This document shows, in pieces, positions 1 to 11,110 of a DNA stretch of 64,000 nt (position 1 is the first letter of the stretch; each line of letters begins with the position of its first letter). Below the pieces are notes generated by a model. That model searched no databases, was not told the origin of the DNA, and saw nothing but the letters and a program-made list of their open reading frames with translations. The DNA is from Liquidambar formosana (lineage: Eukaryota > Streptophyta > Magnoliopsida > Saxifragales > Altingiaceae), in the NCBI GenBank assembly GCA_039720395.1, contig CM077832.1:26523763-26587762 (forward strand). The letters run 5' to 3'. A program made the translations under genes and the position numbers.

Positions 1-704
1 TAGGGGAGTCCAAAATCCAACACAATGGGCCCAATATACGAGTCTGGAACTCATACCCACACAAAAGGCCTAAACCTATTGGTGGTGAGCTCATTACTTG
101 TATATTAAGTCCATTTCTTTCTTTTATTCCTCCGATGTGGGACAAACCTATACGTAAACCCTAACAATCTCCCCCTTCATGTGTAACCACATCAGGCTCA
201 ACTCCCCCAGTGAGTCTGATCCACTGCTTACGACAAGCATTATGCCTAAATCCTCCTTTGCTCTTCATGAGTCACCACGCTCCCCTATAACCTGAGCCTG
301 CGCTTGGGAGCCCTGCGCCTTACTAGCTCCCTTAAGGGTCCAATGGTTAACTACTTCACCATTTGTAAAGTCCAATGGCCCAAGCCACATCATTACTGAG
401 ATGACCCACCCGGTAGTTCACCTAACTACCGTGATATTGTGACTCTAACATAAGAACCCATCAATCTAGCATGCACCCTCTTGGAGAGTTTCACCATGAT
501 CGTCAGCCATCAACTCTGATACCACTTGTTGGGGAGAGATAGGGGAGTCCAAAATCCAACACAATGGGCCCAATATACAAGTTTGGAACTCATACCCAGA
601 CAAAAGTCTTAAGCCTATTTGTGGTGAGCTCATTATTTGTATATTAAGTCCTTTTCTTTCTTTTCTTCTTCCGATGTGGGACAAACCCACACGTGACCTC
701 AACA
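1..704 (-). mobile_element. TRIM (miniature LTR retrotransposon), left LTR cut by window edge
   Basis: Two direct copies of an LTR of about 178 bp are visible at 527-704 and 1-166; the second lacks about 13 bp beyond the window edge. On the minus strand each LTR starts TGTTAGGGTT or TGTTGAGG and ends CCCCAACA. Next to the LTR at 527-704 the minus strand reads TGGTATCAGAG (about 513-525), a primer-binding site complementary to initiator methionine tRNA. Next to the other LTR is a purine tract, GAAGGGGGAGAT (about 167-178). The 360-bp internal part has no coding capacity. Size, PBS and PPT together fit a TRIM. The LTR carries TCCCACATCGG. No 5S rRNA-like domain is seen, so it is not Cassandra. 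Confidence 0.85.
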
Positions 705-1004
705 GAAATAACTGAAACCCAAAGTTGTTAATGGTCCTCTAGTTCTAAACAGTGGCGTTTAGCTAGCCTCTTGTGCAGACATGCAGCTATAGAGGGATCA
801 GAAGACACCAAAGGTTGACTCCTCAAAGCCCACAAGAAAATGATTTAGACAACCAAACATCCCCCCTCCCCCCAGTGGCTGTTGCAAGAAGAAGAGGTAA
901 ATTTCTTAAAAAAGAGGACCAAATACACAAAAGGTACCCACAATTGAAGCCCACGTGGTTGGTCTAAACCCAAATGTTTAAGTTTCCAACCTAAAAGCCT
1001 AAGT

Positions 1005-1100
1005 TGTTAGGCCCAAATCGGAATATAAAGCTGTTAGGCCCAAAAAAGAATATAAAGTCATATCAAACTCAATATTTAGACAATGTGGGACTTCCCAACA
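1005..1100 (-). repeat. TRIM-like LTR remnant
   Basis: This short block starts TGTTAGGCCC and ends CTTCCCAACA. On the minus strand it begins TGTTGGGAAGTCCCACATTG and is preceded by a purine-rich tract (GTGAAGGAGAG, 1101-1111), the same arrangement as the 3' LTR of the TRIM at 1-704. No second LTR was found, so it may be a solo or truncated copy of a related family. Confidence 0.45.
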
Positions 1101-3059
1101 CTCTCCTTCACGTGCAAGCCTAACAAAACAAAAACGAGTCTGTCATGTGGATGCTTATGGATGTGTTTTTTTGGACATTTATTCCTATATATCAATTGAT
1201 TATGTAGATGTGTTAAATTTTTTGTATGTTTATTTTTGATGATTTAGATCAAATATTAATATTAATATATTTATTTATTAACATATCCCCGCTATATCGT
1301 ATTCTACATTTTTTTTTTATGAATTACCTGAATCTGCATATATGTATCTGTGCTTCATAGGTGGTTCCAGTGGTGGGCTACCTGATGCCATAAATTGATC
1401 GTAACCATTCATGTATTATTCAACCATGATGCTCTCATGTAGAAAGGAAAGAAAAAAGAAAAATACTTATTAGGCTTACCACATCTAAAAGCCCAAGCTC
1501 CTAGAGAGGGGGTAAACAATGTATATCAAAGGGCTTTAACAAATTCACCTGTAGGGATTTGAACTTAAGATATCTTGCTTTGATACCATATTAACTTACC
1601 AACTCATTTAAAAGCCTGAGCTATTATTACTCAAGAGGGGGAAAACAATGTATGCCATAGGGCTTTTACAACTGCACACACATATATTATCAATGAGAAT
1701 TTTTTGGATATTCTTTTTTCTGGTTTTGGAAGGCCTTATTTTGCCACACTTCTGTAGTGTCTATTTACATTTCTATTCAACTTTCCATTGTCCACCTATT
1801 GCAGCCCATTCAAAGCTCCAGGTTTTGTACTCCCCTCGTGACTATCGAACTGAAGGGGCTTCGGCTTCTGAGTGGAAGGAAGTAACTGTCAGATCAAGTA
1901 CAGAGGTTCTATTTCAGCCCCAGTATTCTACTAAAGTCCGCAAATTCAAGCTATCTTCAATTTCTTCTGTGTCACTGAGCGCCTAAAGATGCATCTAATG
2001 ACATACAAAATACTTTACTTCAGGTCATGGGAGGTAACATTTATTTTGTTGCCCTCAAACTCCCATCCTTTTTATGATGTCTGAGATTGTTATCTGTATT
2101 ATAAAAATGTGCAGTGTATGTTGCGTTCAAGAGTGAATTTAAACTGAATTGAGGTTACTTAAAAATCGATGAAGAATATGCACTACTTGTATCACCGAGA
2201 GAGAGAGAGAGAGAGAGAGAAGGATAATTGGTGTGTAAGTCTGTTCTACTAACGTTCTTTTTTGGTTATTTACATCTTCTAAATTGGGGTTCAAGATCTT
2301 CCTGTATATTGAAGGATACTATTTGGTAACTTAACTTCAACCTAGTGGTGAGCTAGCATAATAAAAATAGAGAAATAGTTGCAGAAAGTGCTTGTTTACT
2401 TATTAAATCAAATTGTTTTAGAAATACAGTTAATAATATATTTTGTCAAAAGGTTTCCGTTGTGGAGTCAGTCTGCCGAAGTTTTTACATCAGGTAATAC
2501 AGTCATTCTTGAAATACGCATCTCTTTAGAGCTCTCTTATTGAAGACATACCAGAGACATCCCAGGTTTTTCTAACCGCTTGGTCCGCTTCTACAACTTA
2601 AAATCTGTGTTTGAGTAATGCTTGGTTTATCAAGGCCAAAAAAAGAAAGAAAAGAAAATAGTAGTGTGAGGTGTATCACAATTCACAAATATCACGATAT
2701 ATGGGCCCAAACTTCAGGTTTTTCTGCCCTAATCCACATTCTACTATAAATTTGAGTTTGTGCTAGAAGATTGCCAAGCAAATGTAGAGGATGCATAGCG
2801 AGGTTCCATCAACATCCGAGTGAGCTAAGCCTTGTAATCAGTAACAATTAGTTGTATTATAAAGGGTTTAGCAGCAAGAAACTTGCCAGGCTGCGGCTTA
2901 TCCGGGGGACCACTACAGTGTTTTGGTTAAGGGTGATCGATGCTTAGGTCTGAGGTAGTGTGTTGTAAGTTATAGTGCACAGGATGGAAGTGCAGAATCT
3001 GGTTGCCTCCGTCACTTTGTTTAGGTGAAGGCTTTGAACTATTTCAGGGCTCTAATTTA
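1101..3059. other. Intergenic, no identified gene
   Basis: The stretch is AT-rich. It holds a (GA)n microsatellite at 2197-2221 and an exon-like open frame at 1648-1986, listed separately. The part from 2690 to 3050 is less AT-rich than its flanks, but no open frame, tRNA or snRNA pattern was recognised in it. The 300 bp before it (705-1004) also show nothing convincing. Confidence 0.5.
1648..1986 (+). CDS. Unidentified open reading frame, possible exon remnant
   Basis: An uninterrupted frame of 112 codons. The first third reads as a hydrophobic segment (FWIFFFLVLEGLILP, about residues 18-32). The rest is polar with mixed composition (LQVLYSPRDYRTEGASASEW, about residues 57-76), which looks more like real protein than random AT-rich translation. 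No family was recognised. No neighbouring exon, promoter or convincing splice partner was found, so it could be a fragment of a transposed or decayed gene, or chance. Confidence 0.2.
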   Translation: MYAIGLLQLHTHILSMRIFWIFFFLVLEGLILPHFCSVYLHFYSTFHCPPIAAHSKLQVLYSPRDYRTEGASASEWKEVTVRSSTEVLFQPQYSTKVRKFKLSSISSVSLSA

Positions 3060-3487
3060 TCTATACTACCTATAAAAGTCTATATCTCAGAAAAACTTTT
3101 GATTGACCAATCTGTCCTCATTTTAATTTATAAATGTAATTTTAGCCTTGGTAACAAATGAAAGTTAGATTTTGACTTAGACTCTTAACAAATAAAAATA
3201 AGATCTTAACTCAAACTGCTAAGAAATGAAAGTTAGATTCTTACTTAAATTCCTAATTATGTTGGCAACTATTTGAATATTCTGTTTTATGGGGAAAAAA
3301 ATTTCTAAATGTATATCTATAGGGTCTTTTAACTTTCGTTAACAATTTTAATAAAAATTACGTATGTTTGAATTTTAAATATTATCTTTTATGAAAAAAA
3401 ATATGAAATCTTTATGTATTTATTATTTTTTATATAACTAATATTATTTAAAAATATTCACGTGCAACACACATGTGCTATATCTAA
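3060..3487 (+). mobile_element. Small non-autonomous Helitron
   Basis: The element starts TCTATACTACC directly after an A (3059) and ends CTAA (3484-3487) directly before a T (3488). These are the A/T insertion site and the TC...CTRR ends typical of plant Helitrons. A 6-bp stem (CACGTG with CATGTG, one G-T pair, 7-nt loop) lies at about 3460-3478, a few bases before the end. There are no terminal inverted repeats and no target duplication. The 428-bp interior is AT-rich and non-coding. Confidence 0.6.
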
Positions 3488-4544
3488 TGGTCTAAAATGG
3501 TAGTAGGCTGTTTCTGTATTGGAGTTCAAATGTTGTGCCAAATTGCCAATACCCCAAGCTCCCACGAAATTCCAGCTCCATCTCGGCCGGCATCCTGCTC
3601 TCGAGGGGGTGGGGTCCTGGAGCGAACTACTCATTGCTGTGTTGCCCCAACCCAAGGAAGGGCATTTGGTGAGGAGCATTGTTTTGAGGGAGGGAAAGCG
3701 TGGTTGACAAGCCACTTCGAGGAGGCGACTGGACTGGAGTGCTTTCATCAAATGATGCATGCGGGCTGAGCCATTCCCATCCCAAGTGGTGGCCCGACTG
3801 GTCGGGAAGAGATTCACCTTTATTGCTAGGAATGTCCTCCACAACTCTGTTCCCAGAAAACTCTATGCGGTTTCTATGGTCCCTTTCTGTTGCTTCATTG
3901 TTCGATGCTTCAGTCCCTCGTACTCTGGATTTCGAACAATGCTTCAGTCCCCTGTACTCTGGATTTCTAAAACTGAAGGTGTAAGGGGAAAGGAAAGAAA
4001 AATACTGAAAATTCTTATTAATGGATCCCTTCCAAATCATTTTTAAGTTTCTCCGTTTACCTTCCTTTCATCCTTTTTTGAGATCCAAAATAAGAAAATC
4101 TTTACGGTACAAAGGGAAGTTGGGTGGACAGCTATTATTAAATTCAATGTCATGTGGCCAACCATTTGAGATGGATGCACATTGAAATAGATTGGCCTAT
4201 ATAAATTCTTTTATAAGGCATTGATCTAAGTCATATAAAGATGCCCAAAACAATTTACAAATGCATAGAATACAATCTCTCAATGTATGTGTTGATGTAA
4301 TTTAGAAATATAAGTTGATTTAAGATTAAGAATCGTTTCATTCATAAATATCAGATTTTTGTTGATTAGAATAGAAGTTTTTGGATCCGATGGCAACCGA
4401 TATCAGATAAGCTTGATTTTTGGCGTGTATGGTTTACAGAGGAAGACAATCTAATCCAACAGTAAGTTTCTCAAAATATGCTTCACCGATGGAGTAATAA
4501 AAACTTGTGTCAAACCATATATCCACATATCCTAACCCATATCT

Positions 4545-4581
<37 letters not shown>

Positions 4582-5222
4582 CTTATTTACTACACTTGTA
4601 ACTAGTAATGAAGGATTTTTTTTTTTCCTAGGAATGAAAGTAATCAAAGCAGTTATACTTTTGTTATGGCATGGATATATCTATGCATTGTATTTATGCA
4701 TATACATATGTTTATGTATTGTTGTATGTTTAGACTGTCAAGTGTAGCAATTGCATGTAAATATAAGAACTATATATGCAACTTAGTGTAGTAATTATGA
4801 GTTTTAAACGCATATTGATCTTTTAAAAAAACAAAAAAAAAAAAAAAAAAGCTTGATAGAACTTGGTCGCCAACTTCTAATAGTGAGATCCAAGAAAGGA
4901 TACCACTAGACTACAAGGTCATTAATTACTTATTACGAGTACATATGAGCTTGGTGGCAATGATATATAGAAATTAAAAACAATATATCAAATAATTTTA
5001 CAATTGTGCGCCACAAAATGACATAATAGCAATATACAATGTATTGCTATTTTTCTTTACTTTGATCTTTTCTTTTTTTTATAAAAATTAAGATTGAAGA
5101 TGAAAGTAAACCCAGCTAGTCATTTAAAAAGAAAGAAAAATTTGAGGAAAAGAAAAATGGATCGGCGTGTCTGAATGTCTTCAATCCGGAGAGCTGCAAA
5201 TCGATCAACCTAAAGTAGTTCA
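3488..5222. other. Intergenic; GC-rich patch, then AT-rich DNA with microsatellites
   Basis: From about 3500 to 3990 base composition rises sharply and frames stay open on both strands, but no family was recognised. A near-duplicate of about 36 bp lies at 3904-3970. Beyond 4000 the DNA is AT-rich with a (TA)n run at 4549-4577 and a poly(A) run at about 4829-4850. No gene is supported. Confidence 0.4.
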
Positions 5223-7759
5223 CTAGCTATCAAAACCCACCATCAGTTTGTTTAGCTTCTGGTTGCATATCCTCTGTTGGTAGACTCTTGTGTCCTCAAA
5301 ACAACTGTAAATTAAAAAGAAAAAAATGATTATATATATATATAAATATGGAAGGAAAAAAAAAAAAAAAAACCCCCTGTGAATAAATTTCACTATATAT
5401 CAACCGAATGCTTTTCTGTCTAGGTGAAGAAATGAGTGTGATACCTCTCATGAGGAGGTGAAGAGGCAGAGGGTGGCACTAGCATTTGGGCAAGCTTAAG
5501 GGCATCTTCATTGTAGTTGATGGAATGGTTGAAGCAGATATAACGGCCGTAGGAGGAGATGTCTTCGAAGACGCACATGTAGGCATCTACGGCGAACCTG
5601 AGATCCAAAGTAACAAATACACCGTCTTCGTACATCTCAGCCGCTCCTTTCAAATAGGGGTTTTTGATAGTAAGATCAGGACTCATCAACAACCCTCCAT
5701 TTATGGACACCATGTTCACCCCCCTGTCCATTGCTAGAGCCCATGCAGTCTTTTCTGCCAGTGTCTTCGCTAAAGCATGCCATAACTGTACAACATATAT
5801 AGGTAAAAATTTGTTAAATCCTAAAACTCATCTTGGTCACTCTTAATTTAATAATTACCCATAATTTAATTAGAACCATTTAAAGTTAATCATGCATATC
5901 GTCCAATGTAAAAGTAATTTCCATCACCTAAAAAGTGATATGTCTGATAATACTTTCATCAATTGCTTTGCATTTGATTGCTAAGAAAATTGATAATAAA
6001 AATATTTATAGGAAGACAAAATTTTGCAAAATTCACCTCAGATATTGTCATATAGTATCATAAAGCTAGCTTAATTGAGTGGAATTGTGGATTCCAAATA
6101 ATAAAATTTGATATCCATTTCTTTTCCCTTCCTTTGGACAACAAAATGAAGCATTAAGGGGCTGACTACATGTGGGGGAGCAATTACCAAAAATTTTACA
6201 CGAGGAAGAAAATTAAGAGAAATGCCCGAGAAAGTGTTTGTTTCCCCCTTTTTTAAGCATCAAAATCCCCCCCCCCCCCCTCTCTCTGTTTTCAGTTAAA
6301 ATTAATGAAATATATGACGAATTTAGGATGTAGTCCCCTTTGATTTTCTGGTCACAGAAAGTAGTGGTATGGATAATTTAATAGTCAAAAAGGAAAAGAT
6401 GAATAATGGATTAGATGGAGCTATAATATATTACCTTGAATTTTCTACAGAAGTTAACGTCGCTCCAATTTCTCTCATCAAGGTCGACAGAGGGCATTGG
6501 GTTACGGCCATCTCTCCAGATAACGGCCGTTATGGAAGACGTGAAGACGACCTTGCGTATGGTCTCTGTTTGTGCACACGCCTCCAATATATTGTGTGCC
6601 GCTCTTACCTCAACATCCGCCATAAATTCCTGCATCATAAGTTTTACGCCGCCCATAAGTTTAAACCAAACTAACAATGAATCAAATTTATATTATTATT
6701 TAATCCTTCACATCAAATTATTATTATTATTATTATTATTATTTGTTGTGTGCTTACGTATGAGGGAGAGAAAGAGGGGATGTACCTGGGAGCGCATGGA
6801 AATAAATTTATAGTTTCCTCAATATTTATATATAAAATATATAAAATGGTTTAGAGAGCACATAAGAAAAGAAAAGGAGGAAGCGACATATATACATCGT
6901 AAGTGCGGTGGTCAGAGGGAGGGTCGAAGGAGTAGAACAAGCCACAACATCCCTTCAAGGCGTCCGTTATGCTGTGGTAGTCCAACGGGTCCGAATGGAA
7001 AACCCTCAATTTCTTCGTATCACTGCATACTCCTTCCAGGGATTGCAATTCATCTGAAATATCCACACCCCGACCCAATATATAAAAATAAAAATAAAAA
7101 ATGAACAGAGTGAGACAATATATGAATGGCAGATGTTCTTTTCTTCTTTTTTCCACCAACACTTAGATTCTATTTCACATGCACATACAAACCAAGTGAA
7201 TTAATTTATTATAAATCCATACTACTACATTTCTTTAGCCACATCTACCCTGGATGCATGTTACTATAAATTAACTTTTAGTACATGCACTCACGATATT
7301 ATAAAATAATGATTCTGACGGTGATATAATTTTGTCAAATCACATGCACTTTTCGGATGACACCCATTACAACAATGCTTTTAGGGCCTATTTATATTTT
7401 ACTGAATCGAGTGGTCATGCTTAGATGGCAATTCTTAATTGAGTTTTCCAAAAATCGAGTCACCAAGTTTGTTTTCTCATTTCATAATTAAACAGGCCTT
7501 TTGTTTCTACTTCACAGTTTGATTCAACTTCCCAACATGCGATGCCAAGCTTTTAAATAAAATCTTAACAACAAGAGGAAAGTAATTTCAGAAAATTAAA
7601 AAGAAGAAGCGAGTGATGAAATCATGAAAGAGGCAAACCATGGTTTTGGGAGGCTGCGTGGACTGTGTAGCCTTTCTGCAACAGGCGTTGGACCAGGGTG
7701 GAGCCTAGGTGCCCAGATGCGTCCATTACGCATACTGTCTTGGAAGAAGCTGGTGCCAT
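5223..7759 (-). CDS. Cinnamoyl-CoA reductase-like NAD(P)-binding protein (SNL6-like), 5 exons
   Basis: Exons, 5' to 3' on the minus strand: 7759-7639, 7053-6896, 6629-6435, 5785-5445 and 5304-5223. All introns are GT-AG, phases agree, and the total is 897 nt (298 aa). The protein belongs to the extended short-chain dehydrogenase superfamily near plant cinnamoyl-CoA reductases. It starts MAPASSKTVCVMDASGHLG, a Rossmann motif with degenerate glycines (residues 1-19). The catalytic Ser region FTSS is kept (122-125). At the YxxxK motif the Tyr is replaced by His161, while Lys165 remains (HALAK). This pattern is known from the CCR-like SNL6 clade, whose members may not be ordinary CCRs. Length fits that clade (about 300 aa). 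Lignin or defence roles known for relatives are only inference here. Intron 1 holds a tiny MITE-like palindrome. Confidence 0.9.
7379..7501. repeat. Small MITE-like inverted repeat in intron 1 of the CCR-like gene
   Basis: AGGGCCTATTTAT near 7381 and TTAAACAGGCCTT near 7487 form imperfect inverted ends about 120 bp apart. The sequence between is AT-rich and non-coding. It resembles short hAT-type MITEs with GGGCCTGTTT ends. No clear target duplication was found, so assignment is weak. Confidence 0.35.
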
Positions 7760-7835
7760 TGGGGAGAGAGGGAGAGAGGCTTAGAGAGAGAAGGGGGGGT
7801 TTCAAAGTGCAGAGGGGGTGGATGAAGGTGAGTTT

Positions 7836-7844
7836 GTATTTAAG
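7836..7844 (-). promoter_or_regulatory. Possible TATA-like element of the CCR-like gene
   Basis: The minus strand reads CTTAAATACA about 80 nt upstream of the start codon at 7759, within a GA/CT-rich leader. Distance and composition fit a core promoter, but the match to TATAAA is imperfect. Confidence 0.25.
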
Positions 7845-8342
7845 AGGGAGAGGGTTAGAGAGAGAGAAAGCGCATTAATGAGAGTGTGGTTAGTAGATGG
7901 TTGGGGAGATAGCGGGTAGTTAGCGAAAGGGAGTGTTGTGACTTGTGAGGAGGTGAGGATCATATTAATTGCTAAACGAGTTTGTTAGCACACATGCCAT
8001 CTATATCTATTACTCTTTCTACCATCTACAAGAGAGAGAGTCTGTTACTCTATTGATTGACTGACTGACAGACAAGGTCGGACCATGCAAGCTGGATCCA
8101 TCCATGGAAATTTAATGGGACCTATTGACTTCCAATAAGTCACCTCTGTTATAAAATAAAAAAGGTCAAGCAAGGGACTGTGCCAGGAAGAGGTAGGGTC
8201 AACTCAAGCTGGACTCTTAATGTGTGTGATGAGTTCCTTAGTGGGGTCCAGTGACCTGGGTTTTGGAAACCCCAAGGTGTGAGTGTTTCATTCACTGGGT
8301 GTGGAGTCATGGGTAAACAAAAACAAAATAGGATCGCGCGTC
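7845..8342. other. Upstream region of the CCR-like gene
   Basis: Contains GA-rich stretches near 7850-7870 and 8031-8040. No gene or repeat family was recognised. It presumably contributes to the CCR-like promoter. Confidence 0.35.
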
Positions 8343-9915
8343 GCGTTCGGATTCAGTGATAAGGCCATGTTTTTTGGGCACCGTGCAAAGGTGCTCCAGA
8401 TTACAACATGTGGCGTAACATCTCATTCAACAGCTGAAACAAGTTCACTTGATGAAACGACTCTCACCGTGTGCTTTTTAACTCTTAAACGCAACCTTAA
8501 CAGCACACTTTATCGTTTCCCAAAAAACAGCCATAGCATTCGGAGTTGTCATGTTCTTCTTTGACCTCTGCTTCCACCGACCACAATGGCCGGCTCTTAG
8601 GGAGGGGATTGATAATGGTGAGGCATCGGCGGCAGGGAGCCGTCGATAGCAGTGGTTGCCGACAGGAGGGTTTTCTTAACAATAGCTATCGTCGAGAAAA
8701 ACTTGATGGATCTGAGGCTGGGAGAGTCATCGATAGTAAAAGAGGTCTCGATAGCGGTGTTAGCAGTGGCAGAAGGTCGACAGTAAGATCTGATGGCTAG
8801 ATCTGGTGGTGGTCAATGGAGGGTGAAGCTTCTTGATAGTTGGAGAGCTAGCTGCTGAGGGCAATAGATTCTGGGTTGTTGCCAACAACAGTGAAGGGTG
8901 TTTAGATCTGTGTGCGACTTGGGATGAAAGTCATGGTTGTGGGTCGATTCATTGATCTACCTTCTTTTTTTTTTTTTTTTTTTTTTTGGATGTGATGAAA
9001 ATGGGATATTTGTCAATTGATAGCGCGGTTAGGTGTTAACGGCAGTGGAGTGACTAGGTGGTGGGTTTGACGTTGTGATGGAGGATTGGGATATGTGGGT
9101 GTAAGCGACGGTGAAGGCAATAGTCGACGAGGAGTGGCGGCAAGGATTGATTGGGGAATTGGGATGTGTGGGTGTAAGGGATGGTGGGTTCAATGGGGTT
9201 ATGGCCGACAACTTGAGAGAGGGATGGAGTAGTGGCTTCAACTCTGTGCAAGCAGGCCACGGCGAGGTTGAATGAGCAGGCCACAAGATTGAATAAGTAG
9301 GGCTACGGTGACGATGTCGGCGAGAAGACGCCGATGCGCAAAAAGAAAACAAAGGAGAGGATCAGTGGGAGGGCGGAACTGCCGACGAAGACCTCCTAGA
9401 AACCCTTCGCCACCAAATCTTGCTATGAAAGCCGAAACCCTCGCTTCTTCTTCTTCATTTTTGTTTTTGTTTTTGTTTTTTTGTTTAAAGCTTATTGTAA
9501 ATAATCTGTCCAAATCTTCAATGTTTTATTTATTTTTATTTTCTGTTGATGGATCAATGGTCAGGAAAAATGGAGTTGGCCAAGAGAGGGTGGGGTGGTG
9601 TGTGTTGCCCACCTGGCCGGGAAAATGCAAGTTGAGTGGGTGAAGCTTTCCTTTCCATCGATGAAGAAATCTTAAGCATCAATGGGTAGGAGAAAGGGAA
9701 TGGCAGGGGAGATTGTAGGAGAAGTGGCAATTTTGGGGTAACGGTGGGTTGCTTCTAGTTAACGTTGCGTTTGGAGTCAAAACGCACATGACTGGCATCA
9801 TTTTATCAAGTCGACTTGCTTCAGCTGTCGAATGAGGTATTACGCCACGTGTCGCAATCTAGAGTACCTTGGCACGGTGCTGAGAAAACAATGCCTCAGC
9901 ACTGAATCCGAACGC
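8343..9915. mobile_element. Non-autonomous long-TIR DNA transposon, probably MULE-like
   Basis: The two ends (8343-8501 and 9758-9915) are inverted copies of about 158 bp. Both begin GCGTTCGGATTCAGTG and by eye agree at roughly three quarters of positions, including CAGCTGAA and ACGTGGCGTAA-like blocks. Such long TIRs are typical of Mutator-like elements. The 1.25-kb interior has GC-rich open frames on both strands but no transposase or known protein was recognised. No matching 9-bp flanking duplication was seen, so the copy may be old or the ends slightly misplaced. Confidence 0.7.
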
Positions 9916-11110
9916 TCTTCATCAAAAAAGTACTTCAATAATATATATATTTTTTAATTCTTGTCAATTTGTAATACCACATCAATCGTATTTCACTTAG
10001 ATATAAGTCTTTTCCAACAGAAGGGCCAATCAAAGGTCCCCAACTGTTGGCCAAGGTATGCGGTCCATCTTGCAGATACAACCGTACCCCACCTCCCCTC
10101 GGCCATCATTGAAATGGATTTGCTTTGCCATTCAACCAACAAATTTTTACTTGAATTCTATACAAAATTAAAATAACAAGAAATAATAGTAGAGCATGTC
10201 ATGAGCTAGTATATATTATATTATATTGTCCAATCATGGGCATTTTATAATGATAATAATATTGTCAATTTGACTTGTTTTTATAAAGAAAACCGGATTG
10301 GATAACCTATTTGAATTGGCCCCATTAGGGAAAGGTCATTAAGTTGCCCCGAGTGGTGTAGCTTCCACAGAAACCAAGAGAGAGGCACTTGCTTATTGAG
10401 CCCACATCCAATGCGTCTATGATCAATCCCTCTCTCCTTCAAATTTTATAAATAATTTTTTTTATTATATAAAATTCTTAGACCTTCATGGTCTCATCAT
10501 TATATTAATTAATTTTTCGGAATCCAATAATTTAAAAATCATGTAAAATTTTGTATATAAGAAATGTGTTTCCTCATCGTAACCACTAAATTTATAATGA
10601 GAATGACATTGGATGACTTTTAGGGATTTTTCTAATTTTGTAGTTGGTGTTTGGGTTTTTCCATGTCATGAATTGACATGGAAATTGAATTCGGGTCTTA
10701 GCTTTGGTTGGGTCAGGCCGTAGGCAGAGTGTCTTGTCTTTATTGTTGAGTTTGAGATGACCTCAGACCTGCATGCTCTAATTATAGTCTTTATCTTTAT
10801 TGTGCGTCAAATGAGAGACAGAGAGACAGAAAAGCAGTAGTAGAACTACTGAGAAGCAAATTGGAACCACAGCGAGGAATTCCGTAGAACGTGTAGACAA
10901 AGCCAGCAGATTATTGATAACCACCAGGGGTAGGACCTAAGCCAGTTGGACCTAAAATATGGGACCTACTTACTTTAATTTGAACCCCAGATGCTGAACA
11001 ATTCTAATTTGTCTCTTTCCATTTTTATTTTTAAATTTGAAGGGTTTTCCTAGTGTGTGTTAGGGTACTCAATAAGCTGGAATTAATGAAACAATTATTG
11101 AATAAAAAAT
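9916..11110. other. Intergenic, no gene seen
   Basis: AT-rich DNA. Short frames occur but lack recognisable domains. A ten-base run, aataaaaaat, at the right edge (11101-11110) is one half of the candidate duplication flanking the next element. Confidence 0.4.

Noticed and set aside
1..704. Cassandra-type TRIM with a 5S rRNA domain
   Set aside because: No 5S-like internal promoter (AGTTAAGC, GGATGGGTGACC) is visible in the LTRs.
2690..3050. Possible snRNA or telomerase-RNA-like non-coding gene
   Set aside because: No upstream sequence element with a correctly spaced TATA box was found, and no conserved RNA core was recognised.
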